Shown here: piece after piece, positions 35,693-48,451 of the stretch
How positions within the stretch are numbered: position 1 is the stretch's first letter
Layout of the letters: every line of letters starts with the position of its first letter
Source of the DNA: Chimonanthus salicifolius
Lineage: Eukaryota; Streptophyta; Magnoliopsida; Laurales; Calycanthaceae
Direction: 5' to 3'
DNA length: 64,000 bases
Assembly (NCBI GenBank): GCA_013350335.1
Contig: CM023541.1
Coordinates: 39,238,739-39,302,738, forward strand
Notes under the pieces: generated by a model
Database searches by the model: none
What the model was told of the DNA's origin: nothing
The model's input: the letters and a program-made list of their open reading frames with translations, nothing else
Program-made: the position numbers and the translations under genes

Positions 35693-35877
35693 GTTCTGAG
35701 CTCTCTAAATTTGATGACTTCAGTTCATGATTTTTGACTAAATCATCCTGGACAATGACACGATCTCCAATTGCCAACTTTTTTAATGTTGACTGGGAGA
35801 GTGACTTCGAAATACTTCCAAGGGGTTGGCTTGATAGTCAAGAATCTGTTCAAGATGTGAGATGTTTTGTCACAACC

Positions 35878-36070
35878 CGATCCGACCTAATCCAACAAGA
35901 TATTGTCTGTTTTGGACCCCACGTGGGCCCTCACGGTTTTGCTTTGGGTCTGACCACAAAAGGCCTCTTGTTGGATGAGGCTTCTCCCTCATTTATAAAC
36001 TCTCCATCCCCAGCTAGCTGGATGATGTGGGACTTTTTCCCACACGCTCCAGCTGGGGTGGGTGTTAGAG
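35878..36070 (-). mobile_element. Probable solo LTR, minus strand
   Basis: On the minus strand it carries GTCCCACATCATCC, a motif typical of short plant LTRs, CCAAAACAGACAATATC and an end GGATCGGGTTGTGACA. The motifs parallel those of the TRIMs in this window. The outer 5' end is uncertain and no clean target duplication was found. Confidence 0.5.
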
Positions 36071-37237
36071 GTTTTGAGTTCAAGACTTCAAGTCACCTTC
36101 AATATATAGGGCTACTCTTCGTAGTTTGAACCGGTATATACAAATTAGAAAATTTACGCATGTCTAAAAAATTAATCAGATGAAACGTGAAACACCTTAG
36201 TCTAAAAAAATATACGATTGAAGCTCTATTGGTGACTAAAGAGTCCATTTTGAATCTAACTTAATCTCTTGAGTAAAAAGGAGGCTACAATAAGATTTAT
36301 AACCCAATTAGAATTTCAATCTCTAGCTCACATTAGTGCTAAATTAGCTTGGGTATTCATAATTCTATAGGACATTGGCATTTATATTAGCTTACCGCTG
36401 ATAATCTACCCTAATTAGTCTGCCACACTCTTACTAAATATGTCGTTGTTGATTATCATTATATTTGGAAAAAAAGTTACTCGTGAAGATATTGATGTTG
36501 AATTCATTTCATGTGTTAATCGAGTTGCTAATATTTAAAATAATAATAATAATTTAGTCATGTTTTAAGTCCCAAATTGAACCAACATACCCTACATTTT
36601 TTGCGTTTTTAATCTGAAACATTCCTCCATAGAAAGACCCATACTTTTCAATTTAAGTCCAACTTTGATTATAAGTGTAAACTAACATGTTTATATCAAC
36701 TAAGTGTCTTTCAAGATAGGAAAATGAAGCAAATGGGGAAATATGGATCGAATTAGTATTTAATTTACTTTCTAAATTATGAAAATAAAGTATAACTTGA
36801 TATTTGAGTTACTAGGCTTTCATTTGATAAGTTAAAAAAATTACCATTTAAGCAAGTGGATCAAAATTAGGAGAGCAATTCAGATTTAAAAATTTGACCC
36901 GAGTTTCATTTTAGCTAGAGTAGAATTGACCCATGAGAAACATGGCTTGCTAGTTTACTTAGCCTTGAATAAAAAAAGATAATTCTTATTTATTTAGATT
37001 AATGGGTTAACCAAAAGTTGTTTAAATAAGAACTTGATTCCAAATATTGTGAACCAAATAAGGTTAGTTATAAAAAATATAACTAATTTTTAAGGAGGTC
37101 ATCAAAGTGCATATTATAAAGGTCTAATTTGTCTATTATATTACACTATTTAACCCTTAATGTGAGCAAAATTGCCTGACTTGAAGTAAAAATGATTTGG
37201 AATTTCAAAAGTAAGTTGAGTTATAGATAGGTGAAAT
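36071..37237. other. Intergenic, nothing recognised
   Basis: AT-rich; no supported feature. Confidence 0.5.
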
Positions 37238-37611
37238 CAGGGGTGCAAAATTCGGCTTGGACGAGATATCGGCCGATAAGTTTCTCTCTCATCTTTTACT
37301 TTATTAATTAAATATCAGTATTTTTTATTATTTTATTTTATCTGAATTAAAAATAAATAAATAACCCAAAAGGAAGCTGGATTTTTTGAAAAATATATTT
37401 GAAAACGTAAATATCGGCTGATATTTATCTGATATTGGCCGAGATATCGACCTGGGACCACCACCGTTTTGATTTTTTTTTTAAGAACAAGACCGATATT
37501 AATCATATCGGACCGATATATCGGCCGAAAAATAGTGTGTACAGCCAATATAATATGTATCGGCCGATATAATGCGGTACTTAAAAACCAATATATATAT
37601 CCAATATCAAG
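37238..37611 (+). mobile_element. ATCGGCCGAT-type hAT-like element, long copy
   Basis: Starts CAGGGGTGCAAAATTCGGC; the first part has GATATCGGCCGATAAG and the right half has ATCGGCTGATA, TATTGGCCGAGATATCG, TATATCGGCCGAAA and GTATCGGCCGATATAAT around an AT-rich middle. The right end is unclear; a weak 8 bp match (GGTGAAAT / GGTTGAAT, 6 of 8) would place it near 37611. Confidence 0.6.
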
Positions 37612-37724
37612 GGTTGAATTATTAAGTTGATTTAGAAAATAGTAACCCATATTTAAAGCAGATATTGAAGGTTTAGCTCTCAACTTGTGATGTAGGACAA
37701 GAGTCTGACCCACGGTCGAAATCA

Positions 37725-38060
37725 GAATCAAAGCCGATATCAAAGAAAATCAAAGAATTCGGCTAATTTCTATTTTTTTATTTCTATTTGTAAAATCAGA
37801 TTTATTTAAATTAATTTTTCTTTTGTATTTTTGTATTTTATTTATTTCCTTATTTTTAGGATTAGCGTTTATTTATTTCCTTCAGCAACCTCCTTTCTTA
37901 TCGGCAGATATATATTGGTATTTAATCCACCAATATAAATTGGCTGATACGATATATATATATATATCGGTGGGCCCTGCAATATATCACAATATTTATA
38001 TATTTTAATTTCAAGAAAATAAAAATAAACTAAAATTGGCCGAAATTTCAGTTTTATTTA
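37725..38060 (-). mobile_element. ATCGGCCGAT-type element fragment, inverted
   Basis: Minus-strand homology to the long form: TATCGGCAGATATATATTGG, GGCTGATACGATATAT, ATCGGTGGGCCC and TTGGCCGAAATTTC. Ends are not definable. Confidence 0.45.
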
Positions 38061-38269
38061 ATTCAGAAATTAAAAAGAATCAGCTACAAATTCTAGCTAA
38101 AGTTTCCAAAATTAAGGGACATTTGTGAGAGATTAATGATGAGCTTAAAGAGATTAAAGGAAATTTGTAAGAAATTAAAAAGAGAAATCAAATTTTGGCC
38201 TCAAATTTTGGCTCAAATTTAATCCGAATTAGGAGAGATTTTAGCTGTAATTTTATCCCAATTAGGAGA

Positions 38270-38406
38270 TTTTTTTTTTTTGAATTTACGTGAGAAACCG
38301 TAGGAAACCCACCGAAAAACCTCCACGGCTGATATCCACTGCCCTTAGGACACACCACGTGAGAGACCATGAGAGTTCGAACATGGCACCTCTAGTTTTG
38401 TAAGGG
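38270..38406 (-). mobile_element. tRNA-derived SINE (family A), 5'-truncated
   Basis: Minus-strand SINE body with poly-A tail (T run at 38271-38282), TTCGAAC box-B remnant and the family's CCATGGTCTC and CAGTGGATATCAGCCGTGG segments. It is flanked by CAATTAGGAGA at 38259-38269 and 38407-38417. Because the flanking DNA is itself repetitive for AATTAGGAG, the 11 bp repeat may not be a true target duplication. Confidence 0.7.
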
Positions 38407-38835
38407 CAATTAGGAGAGTGTTTTTCGTTGTAAATATCTGGTCAATCGTGATTAAGATTTAGGAGATAAACTTGAGAGTTAATTTAGGAAAAAAAAATGA
38501 AATCAATTACAACAAAAAAAAAATGGCAATTAGGAGTGTTTTTAGTTGTACTTTTATCTCAATTAGGAGTCCCAAATTTCGGCCTTAAATTTTAGCCCAA
38601 ATTTTAGCCCCAAATTTAAAAAATACGATAATTAGGATAGAGTTTTTTTGTTGTAAATATTGGGTCAACCGTGATTAAGATTTAGAGATAAACTTGAGAG
38701 GTAATTTAGAAAATAAATTTAAAAATCGGTTACATAAAAAAATACGGCAATTAAGAGTGTTTTTAGCTATAATTATTGTGTCAATAGTAGGAGATAAACT
38801 TGAGAGATAATTTAGTAAATAGTATTTGGTTTTAA
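38405..38835. repeat. Diverged tandem repeats (about 110-220 bp)
   Basis: Three passages share AATTAGGAGAGTGTTTTT, GTAAATAT-TGGTCAA-CGTGATTAAGATTTAG, and AGATAAACTTGAGAGTAATTTAG, starting near 38405, 38630 and 38745. Shorter relatives occur at 38215-38270. Confidence 0.65.
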
Positions 38836-39129
38836 AAAGTTAATATTTATTTTAAATTTAAAAATTCTTCAATGCTCTAAATATTTGCCTTTCATTGAGA
38901 CATCAAGAATTAAAAAATAAAAATATGGAAAATAAAGGGTTGATAAGTGGCCATCATTGTGATGATAAATATTTTAGATTTAAATTATAAATATCAAATA
39001 TGTAACCAATCTATTAGAAAGCAATTTCTTAGATGCACGTATTAGTAATAGTTTATATTATGTAAAATTTTCATTATTTTTTTTTAACTTTTGAAATTCT
39101 TGAATACATAACTTAAAAATAATATTTGA

Positions 39130-39274
39130 ACACGTAAATATCCGATATTTAATGAAAAAAAATTATATATCTATGAAGCCCATAATTTTCTTCATTTTCT
39201 GCAATTTTTTAAAAAAGAAGAAACAAAAGAAATATATCACTGATATATCGACCTACCCGATTTTTAAACCCCTT
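39130..39274 (+). mobile_element. ATCGGCCGAT-type element, right-end fragment
   Basis: AATATCCGATATTTAAT at left, ATATCGACCTACCCG and the typical right end CGATTTTTAAACCCCTT at 39258-39274. The left end is lost. Confidence 0.45.
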
Positions 39275-40500
39275 CCTTACCAATCTCCACCCAACTTGAC
39301 CCAGTCCCTGTTTTCCAACAAATCCCATTTAATGGCGGTCTCTCAGTCAGTCCCAACGTTCTTTTCATACCCAACCTTCCATCCTCCGTTAACCCATTCC
39401 CATTAAGCCTCCATTGACCATTTAGCTATCCTAATAAATCCCATCTATTTCATTTATTACCCATTTAGATCGAACCCATCTAATTTTACTGATCCATCAT
39501 CCATCTACCCATTTAAATCACATTTAAATTCCATTTAATTGCCCACTATTTCTTAATTTAACGGAGTCACCCATCCATTAAAACCCGATCCTCTTCTGCA
39601 TTGCGTCAACTTGACTAACCCGTCTCAGGTGTAACCCTATATTCAACAATTAAAACTAACTACTATTCGATTATCAATTAAAAAATGAAGTGTACGCTGG
39701 TGTTTTTTATAACAAGAGAAATCGATTTAACTTTTCACTATCTACATAGATGAGAAATAGATAAAAAAACAAGTACATCATCTCTTGCTATCAAAATTTA
39801 AACACACTGGTGTCCTCTCACTTTTTTTTATTTAATGGGTCTAATTTTAATATTCATAAATATTTATTTTAAAGAAATTCACTTTATTTTGAAGGTCTTT
39901 ATGAAACACCACCTCTTTTAATAAATAGAATACCATATTTTGATTATGATAAAAATATTTTTTATTTATACTTTTGGGCATGGATGCTCTTCATTGTACC
40001 TTCTATATCTTCTCATTTAATTCATTTTAATTTCAATCTCCTGAATCTAAATGTGAGAAGAGGTTGTTATCCACATTAAAATTAATTTTCAGGCTATTGG
40101 CTAATCGTAATCTATAGTTTGGGTCTATTCAAAATAAAAAAGTTAAAATATTTTGAATTATCAATTAAAGATAAATATAAATAAATTGTGTGATTTTTAC
40201 ATTTTTTTTCTAAAACAGGAAAGAAGTCTTTCTAATTAGAGAAGCTATCTATTTTTCTTTTTCAATTGAATATATGGGGTTAAGTTGGAAGATAATTTGA
40301 TAAAATTTCAGCTCTATATAATAATCTTAACTCTATGATCTTACAACTTTTGAAATTTTGATTATTAAGAGCCATCAATTGTTTTTTTTTTTCCTTATCT
40401 CACCAAAATACAATGATCTAACTTTCAAATATTGCGGAAGTATGACATTTTTGGCATGGAGTCCTGGACTAAGCCAATATATTTCGGCCAACGATTGTAA
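39275..40500. other. Intergenic, nothing recognised
   Basis: CCCATTTA-rich then AT-rich sequence without supported features. Confidence 0.45.
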
Positions 40501-40677
40501 CACGAGCAAAATTTGTTAGGAGACACGGGATGGAGTGAAATTCTCATTTTACCTCTACCTATGCATAACGTATACCTGCAGAGTGGTGTGTTATCCTGTA
40601 CTTAATGAGAGGTACACCGGTAGGGGTAAAATGAGAATTTCACTTCATCTCGTGTTCTCTAACAAATTTTGCCCGTG
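40501..40677. mobile_element. 177 bp inverted-repeat element (MITE-like)
   Basis: Both ends carry CACG[AG]GCAAAATTTGTTAG, then GACACG-GATG-AGTGAAATTCTCATTTTACC in opposite orientation, giving terminal inverted repeats of about 70 bp and a short centre. Flanking TAA (40498-40500) and TTA (40678-40680) would be a 3 bp target duplication with one change, as in Harbinger-type MITEs. CACTA-type is the alternative. Superfamily not settled. Confidence 0.7.
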
Positions 40678-41310
40678 TTAAGATGGGCGTCCACATCGAT
40701 TGGCACCAAGCCCCATTTTAAAAATTTTTTTTACTTACCTCCGATTTATCCAACGTTTTAAGTTATCAGTTTTAGAACAAGTTTATTAAGAGAAACTCAA
40801 TATTTTATTAGATTTTATATCAACTCTTTGAAATTGTCAAATGAATTTGACCTAGAAACTTAGACAATGTCAAATACAAATTTTCTTTTTTCTTTTTAAA
40901 TCTGCAACAATTAGAGATTTTCTTTCTTCTTTTTGTTCCAATTAATGGCTGTTTTGTATTGTTGCATGTGCCTTAAAAATTTATCCATATGGTGCACAAC
41001 TGTACAATTAAATGGTACCGATTAATTTTCAAACCTCTTGACAATTGAGATTATTATTTGAAAATTTGAAACTTAAATTCAACTCTAAATTTCATTGAGT
41101 TTAATAATTCAATCAAGTTTCTGAAAAAAAAATATAAAAAACTTGAAAAGATTCACCAACTCGTTCGACTTAAAATTCTATTATGTTGAATTGACTCAAA
41201 ACAAATCATTTTAATCATTTCAAATTCTTACATTATATTAGGGTTAGGATAATCAAGACAAAATAACTAATATAAGTATTATTGTGTCTCGTGCATCCGT
41301 TGGTTGACAT

Positions 41311-41638
41311 CAGGGGTAAAAATCTCAGAAATGCGATATATCTTTCTTTTTTTTTTATCTTTTTTTTTGAAAATATCCATATTTTTATATATTTTAATTT
41401 TTCTTAATTAAAAAAATTAGAAAAATGAAAGGAGCTTGTTTTTGAAGAAAAAAAATCACAAATATCGACCAATATTTGGAATATCTGGGCCGATATTAGA
41501 CTGATATTTGCTAATATAGGCCGAGATATCGGCCGGGCCCACAGACTTTTTTTTTAAAAAACTACCCATATTTAATGATACAGATCGATGTCGTAATACG
41601 GTCGATATTAATCATATCGGCCACGATTTTCTTCCATG
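41311..41638 (+). mobile_element. ATCGGCCGAT-type hAT-like element, long copy
   Basis: Starts CAGGGGTAAAAATCTC and ends GATTTTCTTCCATG. It contains ATATCGACCAATATTTGG, GGGCCGATATTAGAC and AGGCCGAGATATCGGCCGGG. The flanks GTTGACAT (41303-41310) and GTTGACTT (41639-41646) match 7 of 8 bases. Confidence 0.7.
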
Positions 41639-42390
41639 GTTGACTTTAGAATGAGAACTTTTCCATTTCATCTCTAATTTTGTCTTTAGTAAATTAAGAA
41701 ATAAATGATAAAATAGAAAAAAAATAATTACCAAACCATCCATTTCTCCCTTTTATTAAAAAAAAAAAAATCTATTCCACAAATCAAAACCAAAAATACG
41801 TGAGATGACTCTTGCGAAACAAACTATTTATCGGCCGTCCTAAAACGAGAAATTATAGGAAGTAGAAATATTGTCAATCTTTTGACTTCTTGATCCTCCT
41901 CAAGTCACGTTTAAATGATTAAAAAGTCTTATTTGGTTCTTCTTTTTTAGTCTATCATTTTCATATTCGATGATGGGCCCACCATTTTACCCATTTTTTT
42001 ATTATAAGATCAAAGGCTAGAATATTTTATAGTATCTAAAGCTTAGGGAGCAAATATAAAAATTCATTTTCTCATATGCATCAACATGTGATAGACTTCT
42101 TAAAACATAACAAAATTGTAAATATTTATATTCTCTTGCATGTTTAAATAGTTATTATTGAAAAAAAATTTAAATCATAATATCTACATCTCATAATATC
42201 ATAGTTCTTAAAATATGTCATAATCAAAGTCACAAATACCGTTCTCAAGATATTAATGACGATTGGTAATAGCGGGATATTTTCAAATTCACAGGTTTTT
42301 ACCGAAATATTAACGAAAAAATCTCGTGGAAAATATAATATTAAAAAAATAATAAAGGTAGAATAAATGAAAAAAATATCATGGTGACGC

Positions 42391-42839
42391 GTTTTGAGCC
42401 TACCTGTTGGACCAAGCCCAATGCAAACCCGTGCGGGCTCCGTGTAGGCCCAAAGCGGACAATATCACGCTAAGTGAAACCCTAAGCCTATATTTTTTGG
42501 TCGGACCGTTACAAGTGGTATCAGAACACAGTTCAACACTCAAACTGTGTGGGCTCTACTTGCGTGACGTTGCCTACCTATGTATGTGATTTGATAGAGT
42601 CAGGGACGGCTCTGGTCTTAAAGGGGGTGGATTGTAACACCAACCCAATAAAAAGCCCCACATCGATTGGGAGGTAGGTGGGCTAAGTGGTTATAAAGGG
42701 AAGCACCCCTCCCATTTGGATGAGGCCTTTTGAACCTGGCCATGTGGGCCAGAGACCAGGAACAAAATTATGCGGACGCACATGTGAGGTCTAAAGCGGA
42801 CAATATCATTCATGGGTGGGATTGAATCAAGTCGTTACA
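42391..42839 (+). mobile_element. TRIM retrotransposon, 5' LTR truncated
   Basis: The 5' LTR remnant (42391-42513) ends GACCGTTACA. It is followed by TGGTATCAGAACAC (primer site, 42516-42529), about 100 bp of non-coding internal sequence, a polypurine tract AAAGGGGGTGG and a 207 bp 3' LTR (42633-42839) starting TGTAACACC and ending GTCGTTACA. Both LTRs contain the AAAGCGGACAATATCA motif. There is no coding capacity. Confidence 0.8.
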
Positions 42840-43524
42840 TGAGTATATCAAGTTTCACCGACAATTCATGATCCAAATCATATAATCTGAGCTCTTAAAT
42901 TTTAATGAATATGAATCATTAATTTAAAAAAAAATATTATTAAATAGAGATGAAATTTCATAGAAAAACTATCAATATTGTCCTATTTATATCTTCTCCA
43001 ATAAGGTCGGCCCTCGTATCCAATTTTAAAATGTATCTCACTGTTCATAAGAGTTTTTTAATTCCAGAATGAGATAAAGGCCTTAAAAGATTCGATTGAA
43101 ACAGAACGGTAGTACTCCATAAGGAAACGGACATTTTGTTTGACTTTCAATACGCGCTTCCGAGAATCCCTTCGTGTTCTCTAATTAAAGAATTTAAACA
43201 AGTAATCAATGGATGTAGGGCACAGGGATAGCCGACTACTCCCTTCTCCCTTCTCCCTCCTATTTTTAAGGGCTTAATCCAAATTAATAGTCATCAAGTA
43301 TAATTATGTATATTATAATGTTTATTGTGAGAGTGATGGTATAGTAAATTACTCAATCAGAGCATAATTGGATTAGTTCAAAATGTAATTTACTTTTAAT
43401 TTAAAAGGACTATTAAATTTTAATGTCTCTATGTCAATAATTCATGAGAAATATTAGTATTAAACATCTGAGGGTAGATTAAGAGACTCTATAGTATAAC
43501 CCTAACGGACTTGTTTGATAGTCA

Positions 43525-43685
43525 TATTTCCATCTTTGTATGTGGGAGATTTTGGGATCAAACATTATTCAATACAAAAAGGGTCATTCCCTATAGTTTG
43601 TACTCGTCTTATGCGGATAGAGAGGTTTATATGTGTTCCAAGGATTAGTTAAGTTGGACGCCTGAATACCTTGGTCTTAATAAAA
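43525..43685 (+). mobile_element. Au-like SINE, diverged
   Basis: GGGATCAAACATTATTC (box-B-like), AAAGGGTCATTCCCTATAG, GGATTAGTTAAGTTGGACGCC and CCTTGGTCTTAATAAAA at the 3' end match the Au SINE plan on the plus strand. Confidence 0.5.
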
Positions 43686-43828
43686 AAAAGGGATTCTATA
43701 GTATATTTTATTCTAATAAGAACAAGTCTCGGTGAATAGTTAATTTTGCAATATTTATCAGGTATCGTAATTGGATGTTAAAATTCAATAAATTTTTCCT
43801 CTTTCTAGTGAAAATTGACACTTATATT

Positions 43829-44563
43829 TGTAATGGCCCGAACCTAAGTGGAGAGGTGTAAATGAGAACTTGGCCATTGAGAGTTGATGTCAAGAGGAGC
43901 ACTCAAAAAGTCCTACATTCCTTAGGACAAGGAGTGGAGATGAGGATATAAGCCTAACTTCTCCTCTCTTCTAGCACAACGCATTTTGAACTTAAGTGTC
44001 ACATTTGCACTCAATGTAAAGCAGTGAGGGTGTATGAGCCCCAAAGTGGACAATATTATGCTAGAGGGACAAGTTATTACAAATGATATCAGCAGGGGTT
44101 TAAAATTCGATATCCGCCGATATTTTTCTCTTTAAATTTTTAATTTTTTTTAAAAAAATATTAATATCGGCCGATATCGGCGACATATATCGGATATCGG
44201 CCAATACTGTAAATATCGATCGATATGTATCGTATCGGCCGATATCTCGACCCTTGGGTATTAGAGACCGATTCAACTCTTTGACCAGATGTGAGCTCCA
44301 AAGGTGAAGGGATTATAATGGTCTACACCTAAGTGGAGAGGTGTAAATGAGAGTGTGGCCATTGAGAGTTGGTACCAAGAGGAGCACCCAAAAAGTTCCA
44401 CATTCTTTAGGACAAGAAGTGGAGAGGAGGATATAAGTTAATGCACTCCTCCTGTATAGCACAACATGTTTTGGCCTAAGGATGATACTTGGATTAATGC
44501 AAAACCGTAAAGATATATAGACCCTAAAACAGATAATATTGTGCTAGCAGAAAAGAGCGTCAC
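43829..44563 (+). mobile_element. TRIM retrotransposon with a nested hAT-like element
   Basis: The 5' LTR 43829-44081 (TGTAATGGCCCGAACC...AAGTTATTACA) and the 3' LTR 44314-44563 (TATAATGGTCTACACC...AAGAGCGTCAC) share AAGTGGAGAGGTGTAAATGAGA, GGCCATTGAGAGTTG and GAGGATATAAG. The primer site just after the 5' LTR is split by the element at 44093-44256. Excising that element by eye leaves one GGTATCAG. The internal region is tiny and non-coding. Confidence 0.82.
44093..44256 (+). mobile_element. ATCGGCCGAT-type hAT-like element inside a TRIM primer site
   Basis: 164 bp, starting CAGGGGTTTAAAATTCG and ending ATCTCGACCCTTG. It contains TATCCGCCGATAT, ATATCGGCCGATATCGG and CGTATCGGCCGATATC. The flanks GATATCAG (44085-44092) and GGTATTAG (44257-44264) match 6 of 8; both differ from the expected GGTATCAG by one transition each. 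Confidence 0.75.
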
Positions 44564-44937
44564 CTATACTAGAGCTTATAATAAAGTTGATCTCATCTAA
44601 TTATTCCTCTCTATTAAATTTTGAAAATGAGAGAAACTTCAAAAGATGAGGTGTAGATCCTACTTTATTTTTGGTAGAGAATAAATAGACTTACTTATAA
44701 TCAACGTAACTTCTCATATATATTTATTATGCCATAAATTGTCATATCACTCAATTTAATACTCATAGAAGGAACACGTTCAAATTGACAATGCACATTT
44801 GCTTTTTCTCAAACTCAATGAGCCGAGTCGACTTGACTCGGCTAACTGAGTTTTCATTCCCATAAAACATTTAAAGAATCATCAGCCCTACCAAATATCT
44901 ACGTTGACTAAGCACTAATGCATGTTGGTCAACCAAT

Positions 44938-45092
44938 TTCCGTGGAAAACCACAAGACACTCAGCGTAAAATTCCCACTAGTGAACTCATTATCCTTATG
45001 ACACATTAAGGTTAGGTCATGAGGACTCGAACCTGCAAACTTCCCACTTCTTGAGATGGGAGGCAACCAGTTGAACTAATAGACAAAATGTT
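44938..45092 (-). mobile_element. tRNA-derived SINE (family A)
   Basis: On the minus strand: box-A region AGTTCAACTGGTTGCCTCCC, paired CCCATCTC/GAAGTGGGA arm, box B GGTTCGAGTCC, then CATGACCTAACC and the GGGAATTTTACGCTGAG-tail segment. This is a full-length but diverged copy. Confidence 0.75.
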
Positions 45093-48000
45093 AATTAATT
45101 ATGCAACTATATTTGATAGAACTAGGAGAGATATCGGTGTTTTTTATAATGAAAAATATCAGACTTGTCTTTCTATCTACATATCATCTTCTAAGTGATG
45201 ATAAGGTAATATAACGTCTCTTCACCATTAGGCTTTATCATTTCTTAGTTTTGACATAAATTAAGGCATTTTTCATAACTTATAATTTTAAAGTGGAACT
45301 AAAATATGTTTTACAATTTATGAAATTTTATGTTTAATTAAATAGATTTTTTTTTTTTTTGAATTCTAACTCATGAATGACATACGTTAAAGAATTTTCA
45401 TCTACACAATAATAACATCTTACCATTCAAACACAAATAGATAATGCAGAACCTACTAAATTTCAAGATTAATAGAATTAGTCAATTTTACGAAGAAGGT
45501 TCTTTTGGTCAGGGGAAGTGGATTTCGTGGAAAATCCTAAATTCCCAACAATCATTTCATGTTTGGAAGAACTGATATTTCTAAATTCTAATTAGAAAAT
45601 TAATAGTAGTAGAGGAATTTTAAAATGTCAAATTTATAAAAATTTATTGATGGAGATTAAGGTAGTGTAAAAATCTTTCTTTAGTCCATAATGAAAAATT
45701 TAACGGTTCAATCAAACTTTCATTCGACGTGAAACCTGATCAAGACGTCGTTACTGACAATCCTTGATAGAAATAAGTCTCAAATGAAAACTGGCTTTCG
45801 ATTTTAAGATGAATCAAATTGAAAGGAACCAATTCCAATTATATTAAGGCAACGATGAGATTTGAATAACGGTCTATAAAAGTTAGAAGTAATTTCAATT
45901 CAATTCATGTAAACTCGAAAAAACATTCACATGGTAACTTACTCGGGAATGAAACTTTGGCTTTGAGACTCTTCTCAATTCCACTTCATATTCAACAATT
46001 TACTGAAGCATTATTTTTCTGAAATTTGTCTCTCTAACATTTTTTTTGACTTGAGTATTCAAATCTCTTAAAGCACCTGACTAATCCTCATGTCTCTCTG
46101 ACCTTGAAATGGTGGGATTATTTTATAGGTTAATCTTGTGACTAATCTCCTCTCTCTTAATTTCAAACCATTAAATGAGAGTGGCCTTCCAGAAGCAAGG
46201 TTGCTTCTGGACTCTTCCATGCACACACCCAATGGGTGGAAGGATAGGCTTGCTTGTGTAGCTTCCAATGAGGTGAGAGGAGGTTGCATTCAACCTAGCC
46301 TGTCCTAGTCCCAAAGTGGTTAAGAATTACATCCAACAAGAGTCCATTGTTGCTCTGGGTTCATCCTCACAACCAAACCCACGCCCATGACAAGGATGGT
46401 TTGATCTTTATTTTTTTTAAAAAGGAGGAGGTAAAGTAGGAGAGAAGTTCAATTCCGACTTCTTTTGGCACACTTTGACAAAAATTGTTGTAACTCGAGT
46501 TACTTAACTCAGAATTGTCTAAGATTGGATTTGTTGGAAAATTCTTTGCATAAGTTTTTCAATGGTCAAAATTTCATCAAAATTCGATGTCATTTCGTAG
46601 CCTAATTGATTTACGAAGTTAATATCGTGTCCAATCAATCAATTTTAACTAATGCCTTTATATGCTTCACACAAATTATCTTTCTTCCTTTTAAGGCTTT
46701 AAACGTGTAACCCTCTTCCAAATGGAGTCAATTAAGCTCTCAAGTAGACCCAAAGCCTATATGCAGGATTCACATGCTTCGAACCTTCCAATTTGGAACC
46801 CTGACTGACTAGTTTCATCCTGCACTTGTCTGAGTCAAATACGAAACTTTCTTCTCTTTCGTTTGATAGTTGGATGACCTCGTCATAAAGTTGTAGTGGT
46901 GACCGGTGACTGCTTAAAAAATGGTCTTGTTTGGAATTTCAATTGGTTTGGAAAATATGGAACATACTTCTAGAATGCATGGCACGTTTAGGACACAAAA
47001 ACAAAACAAAACAATGGCTCAAACCCAGTCACATAAAGTTGCCTTCTAAGTCGAGAAATCTGACTTGTCGACCAGAGAAAATAAGACCAAAAATGTGGAA
47101 AATGTATAGTCAGCATGGAAATCTGATGCAATTTTCCATGGAAAGAAGAAAAAAAGGACAAGGGTATCGTAGGAAATTGAATTATAACAACTTGCAACTT
47201 AATTATCTTTTGATGTTGATTATGATCAACCATTAACTTCTTATAATGGACAAAGATATAAATAAATCAGGGGTTGGGCCTAGGTATGAATAAAGACTAA
47301 AATTTTCAAATGCCATCAACTTATTTAGTAAGTCTAAATCCAATTAGTACAAAATTCAACTTTGACCCATGTCATAAATATCGACGGTATCTTGACATTG
47401 AAATAATTCTCTACTCACAACTTAAATATAAAAAATATGAGATATATTATTTAAGTATTAAAATTAAATAGTCATCCATATCCACTATCTATTAGAAGAT
47501 AAAAGAATATCGAACACTTGAACATAATAAACTTCAAGCTTGCATATCCGTCATTCATTGAAAATCACTCTATATTTTAAAATATAAAAGTTTATTTGGA
47601 AATGTCAGACATACAAGATCTGATTTTATTATGATTAAGTCTTCTTAAGTGTTTAATTTTTTTATTAAAAACTTTATATTAAAATTTTAAATTTTCATTG
47701 ATGGATAGACTTGTAGGACGATATTGTGGACTTTTAAGTAATATGGTAATGATTAGAAGACTTTTTTATGGAATTGTGGGAAATGGATTCCAAAGTTTTC
47801 AAATTCGGCTTGCGGATTTTCCATGCAAATTGGAAGTACGACAGTTGCCAAATGCCATGAGATTGCATCATCATTGTTGTGAATTCATGGAAAATGGCAT
47901 CCAAACAGTACGAAAATGTACGGTGTTCTCATTGGTCGAGAACTTTGTGAGAATGTTTTGATAAATATTCTTTCAAAGCTGCAAATTAAAATAAAAGTAT

Positions 48001-48094
48001 AAATTTGAACTTATGGAAAGAAATTAGAGGTCGTTTACCTTGTTACAATGGGCATCCGTATAAATTAGTCTTTTCAACGTAGAATGTAGATAGC
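45093..48094. other. Intergenic, no gene supported
   Basis: Several 70-100 codon open frames exist (for example 46068-46289 minus, 46931-47236 plus, 47698-47961 plus). None shows a recognisable domain, splice context or biased composition. I cannot support any as a gene, nor exclude a diverged or non-coding transcript. Confidence 0.4.
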
Positions 48095-48451
48095 TAGGGC
48101 TCAAACTCGAGTAGGTGGGATTGAGTTTTAATAAATTCAACTCAAATAATATTAAAATTTACGGAGCTCGACTTGAGTCGCTGGCCCAACAGCCCGACCC
48201 ATTTTAGTCCGAATTTGGGAGAAAAATCATCAGTAGATTTTTTATATTTCCTGAAACTCGAGTCGAATCGGATCAATTCAGATCGGGTGGGATTGATTTT
48301 AAATTTAAGAGTTCAGCCCAACCCAAATTCTATACGGGTTTTTCTTCCAACCCCACCTGACCTTAAATTTATAAATACATAACTTAGTTCATTGATTTCT
48401 TAAGCAAGGTCATGTAGGTCGAGTTAAAACCTGGCTCAAATTTCACCCATA
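48095..48451. mobile_element. GGGTCGGGT-type inverted-repeat element (copy 2)
   Basis: Left end TAGGGCTCAAACTCGAG followed by GAGTTTTAAT; right end TTAAAACC-GGCTCAAATTTCACCCATA, i.e. inverted ends. The interior has paired GACCCATTTT and CGGATC-ATTCAGATCGGG motifs. Flanks share only AGATA, so the target duplication is uncertain. Confidence 0.55.

Noticed and set aside
46931..47236. 101-codon plus-strand frame
   Set aside because: Low-complexity Lys/Asn-rich composition, no family resemblance, no splice partners found.
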